Positions 34,317 to 42,697 of a DNA stretch of 55,288 bases are shown one piece after another. The translations under genes were made by a program, and so were the position numbers. Within the stretch, counting starts at the first letter, position 1. Each line of letters opens with the position of its first letter. Location: positions 89,259-144,546 of the forward strand of contig CAMBBS010000007.1 in assembly GCA_945863875.1 (NCBI GenBank), written 5' to 3'. Below the pieces are notes generated by a model. It was not told the origin of the DNA. It made no database searches and saw nothing but the letters and a program-made list of their open reading frames with translations. This stretch comes from Desulfopila aestuarii DSM 18488 (GTDB lineage: Bacteria > Desulfobacterota > Desulfobulbia > Desulfobulbales > Desulfocapsaceae).

Positions 34317-35789
34317 ATGTCCATTCTTTATGAAGACTGGGTGACCATGTTGCAGGGAAATTATTTTGTTAACCGATGCATAAGCGAAACCTTGAGCGGC
34401 CTACGAGATGGTTTGACTTTATTTTCCGGAACCAGCCGCTCGGCCGTCGTTTTTGCCTTACAACAAACAGATGAGCTGTCTATCTGCGATCCGCAGAATC
34501 TGCTGCGCGGTTACGAGCCGAAGCTGAAAACTCTCTATCTCGACAGTGATGCCTGGTGCTCGCCGATCGACAGACAGAGTTCTTATCTTGCATATAATCA
34601 CATTGAACCCCAGGCCGATCTTCTTCTCGATGGACTTATTTCCAACGGCGGCAGTTCCAGTTCGGTCTATTATCAAATGTGGTTTACCGAACACCATCCA
34701 AACATGTGCTCTCTCTGTCCGACGGAATGCTGGCTGGAGCATGCCGTGCTGAGATTATCCCACGATATGGCCAACGACAGCACCCTCTACACAGGCATTT
34801 CCGGCAGCTTTCTGCGCGAATACTCGCTGCACGCCGTCCATGATTGCATCGTCGATATGGCCGGCCTTGTTCTGGGACTTGACGTTCAGGTACATATTTA
34901 CCCGATACTCAATGCCCTCCTGGGCATTTCAAAAACCAATGAAGAGGGCGTACGCCCACACGGTTCCTTAACATTCATTGAACCAAGATTTCTTAAAGAT
35001 ATTGATTTCCTGGCACGATTTCAGAGTTCGGAACAACCTCCGCTGAACAATTTCAAACATGTCCGCAAACTCCTCCAGGCGGTGGAACATTCCCGGCGAA
35101 CGCTTGTCTCTGATGGGACAAATATCCTGGGCATTGCCGAGAAAGATATAACTCCGTTTCATATCACCGCCGATTTTGAAGGTAAATTCGGATTTCTCTT
35201 TGTCAAGGATGAGATTATCTGCAGTTTCCAGGATGGCAGATACAGCTCCGATACCCACCGGGCAAAGCTGTTTGAAGTCGAAGAGGCGCTGCTCGATTAC
35301 GACATCGATCCGTCGGTCAGAACAGGTATGTTTAAAATTATTGCCGCACTTGTCCACAATGCGGAAGATAAGATGTTCGGCTGCACCTTTGTCATTGATC
35401 TGGCAGCTGAACCAACGCCAATTGCCGGACAGGTGCTGACCCCCGCGGTGAACCTGCAGGAGCCAAAGATACTCAGGCTTGCCGCCGGCCTGTCAAAAGT
35501 AGACGGGGCACTGCATATCCGCTCAGACCTGCATCTGCATGGTTTTGCCTGTCTGCTCGACGGTAACAGGGTAGAAAATGAAAATAGAGCGCGCGGGGCA
35601 CGTTATAATTCCGCTCTGCGTTTTACGGCGCAACATCACGAGACTATAGTCGTTGTCGTCTCTTCCGACCGGCCAGTCTCCATATTCCAGCAAGGCCTGG
35701 AGATCGTCAACAAATACTGCACCCCTTTCTCGCCACGATGCGCCATCTTTCCGCTGCCATTGCGCAAATGGCTGGAGGAGACAATATAA
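34317..35789 (+). CDS. Divergent diadenylate cyclase (DAC/DisA_N)-domain protein
   Basis: 490 residues. The C-terminal about 135 residues fit the DAC fold that makes cyclic di-AMP from two ATP: KIIAALVHNAEDKMFGCTFVIDL (about 340-362), the DGA motif in KVDGALHI (396-398), and RGARYNSALRF (426-436) where classical enzymes have GTRHRAA. These are followed by VVVSSDRPVSIFQQG, which matches the last strands. Residues 1-340 are unlike CdaA, CdaS or DisA partners and probably form a sensor region; they include a Cys cluster CSLCPTEC (131-138). No membrane helix is seen. Arg-Tyr-Asn replaces Arg-His-Arg, so activity is uncertain. Diverse N-terminal regions fused to DAC domains have been predicted elsewhere. 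No strong ribosome site. It stands alone, convergent with a small gene. Confidence 0.75.
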   Translation: MSILYEDWVTMLQGNYFVNRCISETLSGLRDGLTLFSGTSRSAVVFALQQTDELSICDPQNLLRGYEPKLKTLYLDSDAWCSPIDRQSSYLAYNHIEPQADLLLDGLISNGGSSSSVYYQMWFTEHHPNMCSLCPTECWLEHAVLRLSHDMANDSTLYTGISGSFLREYSLHAVHDCIVDMAGLVLGLDVQVHIYPILNALLGISKTNEEGVRPHGSLTFIEPRFLKDIDFLARFQSSEQPPLNNFKHVRKLLQAVEHSRRTLVSDGTNILGIAEKDITPFHITADFEGKFGFLFVKDEIICSFQDGRYSSDTHRAKLFEVEEALLDYDIDPSVRTGMFKIIAALVHNAEDKMFGCTFVIDLAAEPTPIAGQVLTPAVNLQEPKILRLAAGLSKVDGALHIRSDLHLHGFACLLDGNRVENENRARGARYNSALRFTAQHHETIVVVVSSDRPVSIFQQGLEIVNKYCTPFSPRCAIFPLPLRKWLEETI

Positions 35790-35809
35790 AACAACAAAGC
35801 AAAGGAAGG

Positions 35810-35828
35810 GTTTTTACGACGCCATCAA
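35810..35828 (+). repeat. Dispersed 19-nt repeat, copy 3
   Basis: GTTTTTACGACGCCATCAA, 20 nt after the DAC gene stop. Its last bases supply the stop codon (TGA on the minus strand) of the convergent 84-residue gene. Identical to copies at 14142-14160 and 24571-24589. Confidence 0.85.
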
Positions 35829-36079
35829 AGTTCGTGGACCCAATCCGGTATGTGGTTCAGGATATAATGCTGCACGGCGGCTTTTCTGTCACCCGCCGCA
35901 ACGTCACCTACCGCAGCCTTCACCTCGGCAAAGTCAAACCAGCACAATTCGCGATCGTCTTTACTGTAGACAGTCAGAATTCTTTTGTCGGTCTGCTCAA
36001 TATCTTCTTCTTCCTGAATCGCCCCGACTAGTTTCGCGGCCTCTGCATAACTAAGAAATGTTACCTTTTCTTCACTCAT
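35825..36079 (-). CDS. Small acidic protein of unknown function
   Basis: 84 residues starting MSEEKVTFLSYAEAAKLVG. It is acidic and soluble, with predicted helix-strand-helix character (AAVGDVAAGDRKAAVQHYILNHIPDW at the end). GGGG lies before the ATG and codon use looks like its neighbours. No motif is recognised. It follows rpmB after a terminator-like hairpin. The stop codon lies inside copy 3 of the 19-nt repeat. Confidence 0.6.
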   Translation of the reverse strand: MSEEKVTFLSYAEAAKLVGAIQEEEDIEQTDKRILTVYSKDDRELCWFDFAEVKAAVGDVAAGDRKAAVQHYILNHIPDWVHEL

Positions 36080-36103
36080 ACCCTACCCCGGAAGCTCAAA
36101 TAG

Positions 36104-36136
36104 GAAAAGGCGAGCAGGATGACATCCTCTCGCCTT
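36104..36136 (-). terminator. Rho-independent terminator after rpmB
   Basis: On the minus strand, AAGGCGAG and AGGAT pair with ATCCT and CTCGCCTT (13 bp with one bulged base and a 3-nt loop), followed by TTTTCC. It lies 23 nt after the rpmB stop codon, separating it from the downstream 84-codon gene. Confidence 0.75.
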
Positions 36137-36159
36137 ACATCACTCATAATGATAAAATT

Positions 36160-36354
36160 TCAGGCAGCTTTTACAACTGCTCCGGACCGAATACAACGGG
36201 TACACACCTTCGTTCTCTTCGTGTTGCCACCGGTAGTGGCCATGCGCACCATTTTCAAGTTCGGCAGCCAGCGCCTTCTTGTCTTGTTATGGGCGTGGGA
36301 GACATTGTTCCCGACCATTGGTCCTTTTCCACATACTTCACATACTTTTGCCAT
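36160..36354 (-). CDS. rpmB: 50S ribosomal protein L28
   Basis: 64 residues: [20 protein letters not shown] opens the protein, followed by a basic centre ([14 protein letters not shown]) and CTRC near the end. Two CxxC pairs make this the zinc-binding (C+) type of L28. It is a late-assembling large-subunit protein. AGGAG lies 7 nt before the ATG. The frame stays open for 79 more codons upstream, but these are unrelated to L28. It is monocistronic, as is common for rpmB. Confidence 0.95.
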   Translation of the reverse strand: MAKVCEVCGKGPMVGNNVSHAHNKTRRRWLPNLKMVRMATTGGNTKRTKVCTRCIRSGAVVKAA

Positions 36355-36786
36355 TTTTTTCTCCTTATATCCCATTCCCCTGCCTTCCGGCCGGTCAAAT
36401 GGAGAAATGCATGAATTGTGTGCTGGTAAGCGATTGTTAAGAATCTGACTTTTTACCCGCTTTTGAAATTTTAGGCAAGGTATTTCCACTGTTTCTCTGT
36501 CCCATCGACAATTTTTCTTGAACTCGTCACATACGAGCCTTACATCCTGCGCAGTTTTTTGATGAGGCACGAAGTGTAATTCTTGCGCCAAAAATTATAG
36601 AGACTATTGTGGTACCTGTCGCAGGTAAAATTATCTGGTTAAATTACACAATGAGGTTTATTGTTGTTGCTGTTTTGACCATCTGCCATGTACTTATCTT
36701 CCCATTTGCTCTCTCATTGCAATTTTGCATGATCTATTGTAAAAAAATCCTTAGTCAACAATAATTCTCATTATAAACTTAATTCA
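36355..36786. other. 432-bp divergent intergenic region between rpmB and resB
   Basis: It contains the upstream region of rpmB on the minus strand and of resB on the plus strand. Short inverted repeats are visible: ACCTG/CAGGT near 36615 and ATAAT/ATTAT just before resB. A minus-strand open frame in phase with rpmB crosses most of it. No RNA gene or confident promoter is recognised. Confidence 0.5.
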
Positions 36787-38109
36787 ATGACACTACTTAC
36801 GCAAATTTGGAATTTCTTCTCTTCCGTGAAACTGGCGATCTTCACCCTGTGCGCCATTGCTCTCACCTCAATCATCGGCACCATCATCCCCCAAGGTGAG
36901 TCCGCCGCCTTTTACATCAAAAATTATGGGGAGAAAACCGCGCAGTTTTTCCAAGTTCTCGACATCCCGGAAATGTACTACTCCTGGTGGTTTGTCGGCC
37001 TGCTCGGAATACTCAGTACCAATCTTATTATCTGCAGCCTGGATCGCTTCCCGTCCGTATGGAAAATAATAACGACAGACAACCTGACCTTCTCTCCCGA
37101 ACGGCTTGAAAAGATGCCGAACTGCCAAAAGTGGGAGTTTGCTACCGATAAACTCGACCACATTCAAATTGCCGGTCTGCTCAAGGAAAACGGCTGGACG
37201 GCAACCTCCAGACAATTCGGCGGCAATGAACTCTTTTTCAGCCAGAAAGGGAAATGGAGCCGTGCCGGTGTCTACATTGTTCATTTTTCTATCCTGCTCA
37301 TTTTTGTCGGCGCCATTATCGGTCACTTTTTTGGTTTCAAGGGAAGTGTCATGATTCCGGAAATGGGTTCCACGCAAAAGGTTTTTGCCTATAAAAACGC
37401 CGGCACGCTGGATCTTGGCTTTGAGGTGCGCAACAACTCCTTTGGCATCGAATTTTACGACAACGGCATGCCGAAGGTGTATCGCAGCAACCTCACTGTA
37501 CTGGAGGACGGACAGGAGATAGTAACCCGAGACATTGAGGTGAACAATCCTCTCACCTACAAAGGAATAACCTTCTATCAATCAAGCTATCAAGGGTATC
37601 AGGATTTCATCGTCAACATTACTGAAAATACCTCCGGCGATGTAAAATCCTTCAACCTCCCCTTTCAAAAGCAGATGGCCTGGAAGGAAAAAGACCTGCA
37701 GTTCGGCATCATCAACGCTGAAGCCGTTGGGCAAAGAGTGGTTCGCGCGAAAATATGGTTCAAATCCGGTGAAAATCCCCCCTCTGCCGAATGGCTCAAA
37801 GACAACGACCAGGCAACGTTCACCAGCGGAACGAAGGAATATACTGTTTCCGCCAAACAGATGTATGCCACCGGATTGCAGGTAGCAAAGGATCCGGGCG
37901 TCTGGGTCGTCTACATCGGCTGTGGCATTATGATACTTGGTCTCTATATGGCCTTTTTCATGTCCCATCAGCGAATATGGCTGTACAAGAAAAATGGTTC
38001 TCCTGTTCCGCAACTCTGGCTGTCCGGCTCGGCCAACAAAAACAAAATGGCCTTTGCGAAGATTTTTGCACAACTGAAAAATCATATTGAACAGCAGGTT
38101 CAGCGATAA
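36787..38109 (+). CDS. resB: Cytochrome c biogenesis protein ResB (System II)
   Basis: 440 residues. Membrane helices lie at about 15-35 (LAIFTLCAIALTSIIGTIIPQG), 65-85 (WWFVGLLGILSTNLIICSLD) and 160-185 (GVYIVHFSILLIFVGAIIGHFFG). A large periplasmic domain (about 190-365) includes NNPLTYKGITFYQSSYQGY, and a last helix follows (VWVVYIGCGIMILGLYMAFF). With CcsB it exports haem and attaches it to CxxCH motifs of periplasmic apocytochromes. It is followed by ccsB and a tetraheme cytochrome, its likely client. No strong ribosome site before the ATG. Confidence 0.95.
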   Translation: MTLLTQIWNFFSSVKLAIFTLCAIALTSIIGTIIPQGESAAFYIKNYGEKTAQFFQVLDIPEMYYSWWFVGLLGILSTNLIICSLDRFPSVWKIITTDNLTFSPERLEKMPNCQKWEFATDKLDHIQIAGLLKENGWTATSRQFGGNELFFSQKGKWSRAGVYIVHFSILLIFVGAIIGHFFGFKGSVMIPEMGSTQKVFAYKNAGTLDLGFEVRNNSFGIEFYDNGMPKVYRSNLTVLEDGQEIVTRDIEVNNPLTYKGITFYQSSYQGYQDFIVNITENTSGDVKSFNLPFQKQMAWKEKDLQFGIINAEAVGQRVVRAKIWFKSGENPPSAEWLKDNDQATFTSGTKEYTVSAKQMYATGLQVAKDPGVWVVYIGCGIMILGLYMAFFMSHQRIWLYKKNGSPVPQLWLSGSANKNKMAFAKIFAQLKNHIEQQVQR

Positions 38110-38177
38110 GATGGCGATTTATGGAATCCACTCTCATTTACAACTCTCAGCTCAGGGAATCAAACGGAGTCTAACGC

Positions 38178-39029
38178 ATGGATAGTTCTCAGCTACTTGG
38201 TATTACTACCTTCACCTATATGTTCTCAACAGTATTGTACGTCGCAATACTGGTCTTTAAAGCGCCAAAACTTGGTGGCGTGGCCACTGTATTTACGGCC
38301 TTGGCCTGGCTTGTGCAAACGGCAGGCCTCGGATTGCGCTGGATCGAGTCCTACCAGATGGGCATTGGCCACGCCCCGCTTACCAACATGTATGAATCCG
38401 TGGTCTTTTTTGCCTGGACCATTGTCCTTCTCTATCTTTTGATAGAGTGGCAATTTAAAACGAAAATCATTGGCGCCTTTGCCGTTCCTTTTGCCTTTTT
38501 GGCCATGGCCTACGCGTCTTTTTCCACGGAAATCAGCAAGTCCATCAGCCCCCTGGTCCCGGCCCTGCAATCCAACTGGCTCATTGCCCATGTTGTTACC
38601 TGTTTTGTCGGCTATGCGGCCTTCGCCGTGGCAGCCGCCCTGGGGATCATGTATTTGCTGAAAAACTTGTCACCTGAACCCGGTGAGACCTCGACATCGT
38701 TCTCCAGTCGCTTCCCTCCCCTGGCGATCATCGATGATATTACGCATCGAGTCATGGTGTTCGGCTTTATCTGGCTGACTGCCGGCATTGTTACCGGGGC
38801 TGTCTGGGCCAACTCCGCCTGGGGCACCTACTGGAGCTGGGATCCAAAGGAAACCTGGTCACTTATCACCTGGTTCTTTTATGCAATCATCCTGCATGCC
38901 CGTTATACCCGAGGCTGGTCCGGAAAAACGATCGCCTTTTTAGCCATATTTGGCTTCGTCTCCGTCCTCTTCACCTATTACGGCGTGAACTTCCTCCTTT
39001 CTGGCCTGCACAGCTATGGTTCCAGCTAA
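38178..39029 (+). CDS. ccsB: Cytochrome c biogenesis protein CcsB/CcsA (ResC)
   Basis: 283 residues, about eight membrane helices. The periplasmic tryptophan-rich haem-handling motif is WGTYWSWDPKETWSLITWFFYA (about 216-237), and candidate axial histidines occur nearby (AHVVTCFVGYAAF, IILHARYTRGW). It forms the haem lyase with ResB. It starts 68 nt after resB, and its promoter is probably shared with it. Confidence 0.95.
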   Translation: MDSSQLLGITTFTYMFSTVLYVAILVFKAPKLGGVATVFTALAWLVQTAGLGLRWIESYQMGIGHAPLTNMYESVVFFAWTIVLLYLLIEWQFKTKIIGAFAVPFAFLAMAYASFSTEISKSISPLVPALQSNWLIAHVVTCFVGYAAFAVAAALGIMYLLKNLSPEPGETSTSFSSRFPPLAIIDDITHRVMVFGFIWLTAGIVTGAVWANSAWGTYWSWDPKETWSLITWFFYAIILHARYTRGWSGKTIAFLAIFGFVSVLFTYYGVNFLLSGLHSYGSS

Positions 39030-39084
39030 TCTTTTTTTCCGCCACAGTGTGGTGTTCCCGTGTCTTTACCGTGCCTTATCGGGT

Positions 39085-39113
39085 TTGACAAGTTTAAGCA
39101 AAAACTGTATATA
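39085..39113 (+). promoter_or_regulatory. Sigma-70 promoter of the tetraheme cytochrome gene
   Basis: TTGACA (39085-39090), exactly 17 nt, TATATA (39108-39113). This near-consensus promoter would start transcription near 39120, giving a leader of about 50 nt and independent, strong expression of the cytochrome relative to resB-ccsB. Confidence 0.75.
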
Positions 39114-39171
39114 TGGAATGACAATGAAGCTGTACGACAACTTATTAAATTTTTATAAAAGGAGACATGTT

Positions 39172-39603
39172 ATGCTGAAAAAAATTCTTGTCTGTAGTGT
39201 CGTGTCAATGTTTGTCCTGTGCGGTTCGGTTATCTCTTCTTTTGCCGCCGCCGATGCGGGTCCCGCCGACATTACCATGGTCGACAGCAAAAGTGCCAAG
39301 CCAAAACCCGCTCAATTCCCACACAAGATGCACCAGGATGCTTTTAAATGTGGCGAATGTCATCATGGCATGGCAGACGGCAAGGCGGTACCGTACACCG
39401 AAGGTATGGAAATCCAGAAATGTGATGCCTGTCACAATGCTGACGTTCTCGGCGGTAAAATGAAAGACAAACTCAAGCTCGACGAACTCAAAGGTGCCGG
39501 ACACGGTAACTGCCTGGAATGTCATAAAGCAATGGCTGCAAAAGATCCCGCATTAAAAGAAAAGAAAATTGACAAGTGTGCGGCCTGTCATCCAAAACAG
39601 TAA
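39172..39603 (+). CDS. Periplasmic tetraheme cytochrome, c3/c7 family
   Basis: 143 residues. A signal peptide (MLKKILVCSVVSMFVLCGSV) ends near SSFAAADA. Four haem sites, CGECH, CDACH, CLECH and CAACH, are all CxxCH; classical Desulfovibrio c3 has two CxxxxCH sites. Extra histidines that can be distal ligands occur in FPHKMHQDAF, CHHGM and GAGHGN. It is lysine-rich, as in electron-shuttling c3. It should carry electrons in the periplasm between hydrogenases or dehydrogenases and membrane complexes. AAAGGAG precedes the ATG. It has a near-consensus promoter and a strong terminator, so is probably highly expressed. The ResB-CcsB pair upstream would attach its haems. Confidence 0.92.
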   Translation: MLKKILVCSVVSMFVLCGSVISSFAAADAGPADITMVDSKSAKPKPAQFPHKMHQDAFKCGECHHGMADGKAVPYTEGMEIQKCDACHNADVLGGKMKDKLKLDELKGAGHGNCLECHKAMAAKDPALKEKKIDKCAACHPKQ

Positions 39604-39625
39604 TTGTCTCGGGCCGTTTCATTAA

Positions 39626-39673
39626 TAAAAAAAGGCGGGGCGTTCATGTAACATGAGCACCCCGCCTTTTTTG
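39626..39673. terminator. Bidirectional terminator between the cytochrome gene and glyS
   Basis: An A-run and GGCGGGG pair with CCCCGCC and a T-run, with an inner CATGT/ACATG stem. Serves both convergent genes. Confidence 0.85.
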
Positions 39674-39697
39674 TTGCCTGCCGCTCTTTGCTTTTTG

Positions 39698-41773
39698 CTA
39701 GTTTTCCTGTAGTTTCGAAATATCACCGATCTGCAGTATAAGATCCCCCAGAGCAGTGAGCATATTGAGTCGGTTCTGCCTGATAGCCGGATCCTCCGCC
39801 ATGACCATCACCTCATCAAAAAAGGTATCGACGGGTCCCTTCATCTGCAGCATTGCTTCGAGGGCCTTTGTGTAGTCACTCAGCGCAATATGTTGCGCCA
39901 TTTCTTTGCTCACGTCCAGGAAAAGTGCATAGAGATTCCCCTCCGCCTTCTGTGCAAATAAATCCAGAGATACGCTGGTTTGCTGATTATCCTTGATGAT
40001 GTTTCTGATGCGTTTGTATGAAGCGGCAAGAATCTTAAAAGCTGGTTCCCGACTGATCTTGACGATGGCCTCTATTCTCTGCAAACACTCATTGACATAA
40101 TCAAAATGCACGGAAACAGCGGCATCAACCGCCTCGGCGGCAAGGCCTCGGCTGATACAGTCGTTGGAAAACCGCCCTTGAATAAACTGCAGGACGGCCT
40201 CGACTGTCTCCTTACCGCCGGCAACTTTACCGCCATACAGGGCAAGCGCCTTGTGGACAATTTCCCGGAGTGAAATTGTATAGTTCTTTTGTTCAATGAT
40301 ATGCAGTATGGCCAGTGAAATCCTCCGGAGTCCAAAAGGGTCTGCCGTCCCCGTCGGCACCTGGCCAATGCCGAAACAGCCGGCCAGCGTATCAAACCGG
40401 TCAGCCAGAGCCACCAAGGCACCCATATCGCTGGAGGGAATTTCACTCTCGGCCCTTTGGGGCATGTAATGCTCTTTGATGGCGGTGGCAACACTTGGTT
40501 TTTCACCATCGTGCAGGGCATAGGCGCCCCCCATTATGCCCTGCAGGGAAGGAAACTCGCCGACCATATCCGACAAGAGATCGGTCTTGCAGAGCAGCGC
40601 CGCCCGACAGCCATCCTCAATAAGCGAAGGATCGACCTTTTCCGCAAGGATGCGCACCAGCTTGACGATCCGCTCATTTTTCTCAAGCATGGTGCCGAGT
40701 TTGGCCTGGAAAATAATGCCCTGCAGCTTGTCGATACGGTTTTCCAGGCGGGTTTGCCGGTCACCGTCAAAAAAGAACAGGGCGTCTTCCAGTCTGGCCC
40801 GCAAAACCCGCTGATGTCCCCTACGGGTTATAGCCGTATCATTGACCCGGGTATTGTTGACGGCGACAAAACCGGGGAGCAGCTCCTCTTGTTCGTTGAC
40901 CACGGGAAAATACTTTTGATTGACCCGCATTGAGGTAATGAGTACCTCGGCGGGGAGCTGCAGGAATTTTGCATCGAAGCTGCCACAGACACCAAAAGGT
41001 GTCTCGACCAGGTTATTCACCGTATCGACCAGCTCTTCATCAATAGCCACCCTGCCGCCGGCCAGCTCGGTAGATTCGCCGACAGCCTGTTTGATGGCGG
41101 CAACAACTGCCGCCCGTCTCTTGGCAGGGTCAACAAGAACAAATTTTTCCGCCAGCTGCGCCTCATAGGTCGCGGCACTTTCTATGGCAAATTGCTCTTT
41201 CGCCAGGAATCGGTGACCGCGGGTCAGGTTTGCCGACACGATACCCTCATGCTGGATGGGCAAGATTTCCGCACCGAACAGGGCGGCAATCCACTGGATA
41301 GGCCGGGCAAAGGTGTGCTGGTTACTGCCCCAGCGCATCGACTTTGGAAAAGAGAGCTCAAGGATGATCGACTGCAAAAGTTCGGGGAGCAGGCGCTGCG
41401 TGTCGTCGCCCTGCACTTCACGCCGCAGCATAAGGTACTCCCCTTTCGGGGTGTCGACGACCGTTAAGGCATCGACCTCGACGCCTTTCGACCTGGCAAA
41501 GCCGACGGCCGCCTTGGTCATTTTACCATCCGCATCAAAAGCGGCCTTTTTCGAAGGACCAAGCAGCTCCTCGCAAATATCCTGCTGCTTTTCGGCGACA
41601 TCCCGGACTATCAGGGCCAGCCTTCTCGGCGTACCCAGAACGCTGACGGCACCGTGATCGATTTTTAGCTCTGCGGCCTTTCGGACAAACCGCGTCTCAA
41701 GCTGGGTAAGTGCCGGTTCAAGAAAACCCGCCGGAATTTCTTCAGTTCCTATTTCAAAGAGTAGATCACGCAT
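39698..41773 (-). CDS. glyS: Glycyl-tRNA synthetase beta subunit
   Basis: 691 residues. It starts MRDLLFEIGTEEIPAGFLEP, the hallmark of GlyS, with RRLALIV, the SMRWG block and the HD-like central domain, and a C-terminal anticodon-binding helical region (about 580-690). It works as alpha2beta2 with GlyQ to charge tRNA-Gly. In most bacteria glyQ lies directly upstream; here the upstream gene is a FolE2-like gene instead and no glyQ is present in the window, so the alpha subunit must be encoded elsewhere. A Met two codons earlier is also possible. Confidence 0.95.
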   Translation of the reverse strand: MRDLLFEIGTEEIPAGFLEPALTQLETRFVRKAAELKIDHGAVSVLGTPRRLALIVRDVAEKQQDICEELLGPSKKAAFDADGKMTKAAVGFARSKGVEVDALTVVDTPKGEYLMLRREVQGDDTQRLLPELLQSIILELSFPKSMRWGSNQHTFARPIQWIAALFGAEILPIQHEGIVSANLTRGHRFLAKEQFAIESAATYEAQLAEKFVLVDPAKRRAAVVAAIKQAVGESTELAGGRVAIDEELVDTVNNLVETPFGVCGSFDAKFLQLPAEVLITSMRVNQKYFPVVNEQEELLPGFVAVNNTRVNDTAITRRGHQRVLRARLEDALFFFDGDRQTRLENRIDKLQGIIFQAKLGTMLEKNERIVKLVRILAEKVDPSLIEDGCRAALLCKTDLLSDMVGEFPSLQGIMGGAYALHDGEKPSVATAIKEHYMPQRAESEIPSSDMGALVALADRFDTLAGCFGIGQVPTGTADPFGLRRISLAILHIIEQKNYTISLREIVHKALALYGGKVAGGKETVEAVLQFIQGRFSNDCISRGLAAEAVDAAVSVHFDYVNECLQRIEAIVKISREPAFKILAASYKRIRNIIKDNQQTSVSLDLFAQKAEGNLYALFLDVSKEMAQHIALSDYTKALEAMLQMKGPVDTFFDEVMVMAEDPAIRQNRLNMLTALGDLILQIGDISKLQEN

Positions 41774-41863
41774 GAGCATAGTGTAGGGTTAAAAAATTAA
41801 TAAGAAGGATACCTGACGGTTTGACTGTCCCCGGCAAGCGGGTTTTTCTTTACGTTATGCCTC

Positions 41864-42604
41864 TTATCCGACAGGCTCTTCGCAGGATTCCAGGGTTGCA
41901 AAGGTCGAACACTCATCACCAAAGTTATGCACGGTGACCGAATACCAGTTTATCGCGTCAATTCCTTCGAGGCACGCCCCTACCCGCCTGGCCAGCGATT
42001 CCACGGAAAGAACTTTACGATCCTTTAATAACAAGTCATTCAGCTCCTCTTCCACCGTTTCTTCGATGAGGAGGATAATATCTTCAATCCAGAAAAACTG
42101 ACGAAAACGGACACTGACGTCCGCCTTGCCCCACCGGCCCATGGAACCGGGTAACCGGTGGATGCTTTTTTCGACAATAGGCAGACTTATCGGCACCTCG
42201 ACACTGAGGGTCAGCTCATCTTCCTTTTCCAGACTGCCGTGCATGGAACACTTATAGTGTCCAAGATTCCTGGACGTGCCGTTCCTGACTTTTTTGAGAA
42301 AATAGGGGAATTCGATTTCCAGGTGTGCCGCTTCCGCCTCCAGCCGATCCTTCATTTTCTGCAGAATGATGCGAAAACTTTTAAGATCGATTGCCCCGTG
42401 GAATTCATTGAGGATTTCAACGAACCTGCTCATATGCGTTCCCTTGAACTTATGGGGCAGATTGACATACATATTCGCAGTAGCGACCGTCTGCTGGCGT
42501 TTTTGAGCCTTGTCACGCACAGTGATGGGATAGGAGACGGTTTTGATGCCGACCTTTTTGATATTTATTCTTCGGCTGTCCTGTTGACTCTGGATATCTT
42601 TCAT
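41864..42604 (-). CDS. FolE2-like protein (GTP cyclohydrolase IB family) with altered active site
   Basis: 246 residues. The N-terminal half fits FolE2 (GTP to 7,8-dihydroneopterin triphosphate) closely: VGIKTVSYPITVRD, TVATANMYVNLPHKFKGTHMSRFVEIL and AHLEIEFPYF. The second half keeps the fold signature FFWIEDIILLIEE. But where FolE2 proteins have the catalytic CPCSK segment and a following AHNQR, this one reads ISLPIVEKSIHR (139-150) and GSMGRWGK, and the late IHNHSAY-like block is VHNFGDECST. So a canonical active site is not visible. It may be a non-catalytic paralogue or use another chemistry. It lies between the response regulator and glyS on the minus strand. No clear ribosome site. Confidence 0.75.
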   Translation of the reverse strand: MKDIQSQQDSRRINIKKVGIKTVSYPITVRDKAQKRQQTVATANMYVNLPHKFKGTHMSRFVEILNEFHGAIDLKSFRIILQKMKDRLEAEAAHLEIEFPYFLKKVRNGTSRNLGHYKCSMHGSLEKEDELTLSVEVPISLPIVEKSIHRLPGSMGRWGKADVSVRFRQFFWIEDIILLIEETVEEELNDLLLKDRKVLSVESLARRVGACLEGIDAINWYSVTVHNFGDECSTFATLESCEEPVG

Positions 42605-42697
42605 AGGGTGAAAATGTCAGATGTTATGCGTCCCCTGCACTTCCGCCGCAGGCGACAAAAGAGACACCGTATTTCTCTGCGTGCCTGAGCGGGTCTG

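Noticed and set aside
36755-36780. ATAAT/ATTAT inverted repeat before resB as a Fur box
   Set aside because: Arm spacing (4 nt) does not fit the standard Fur-box layout; recorded only as an AT-rich inverted repeat.
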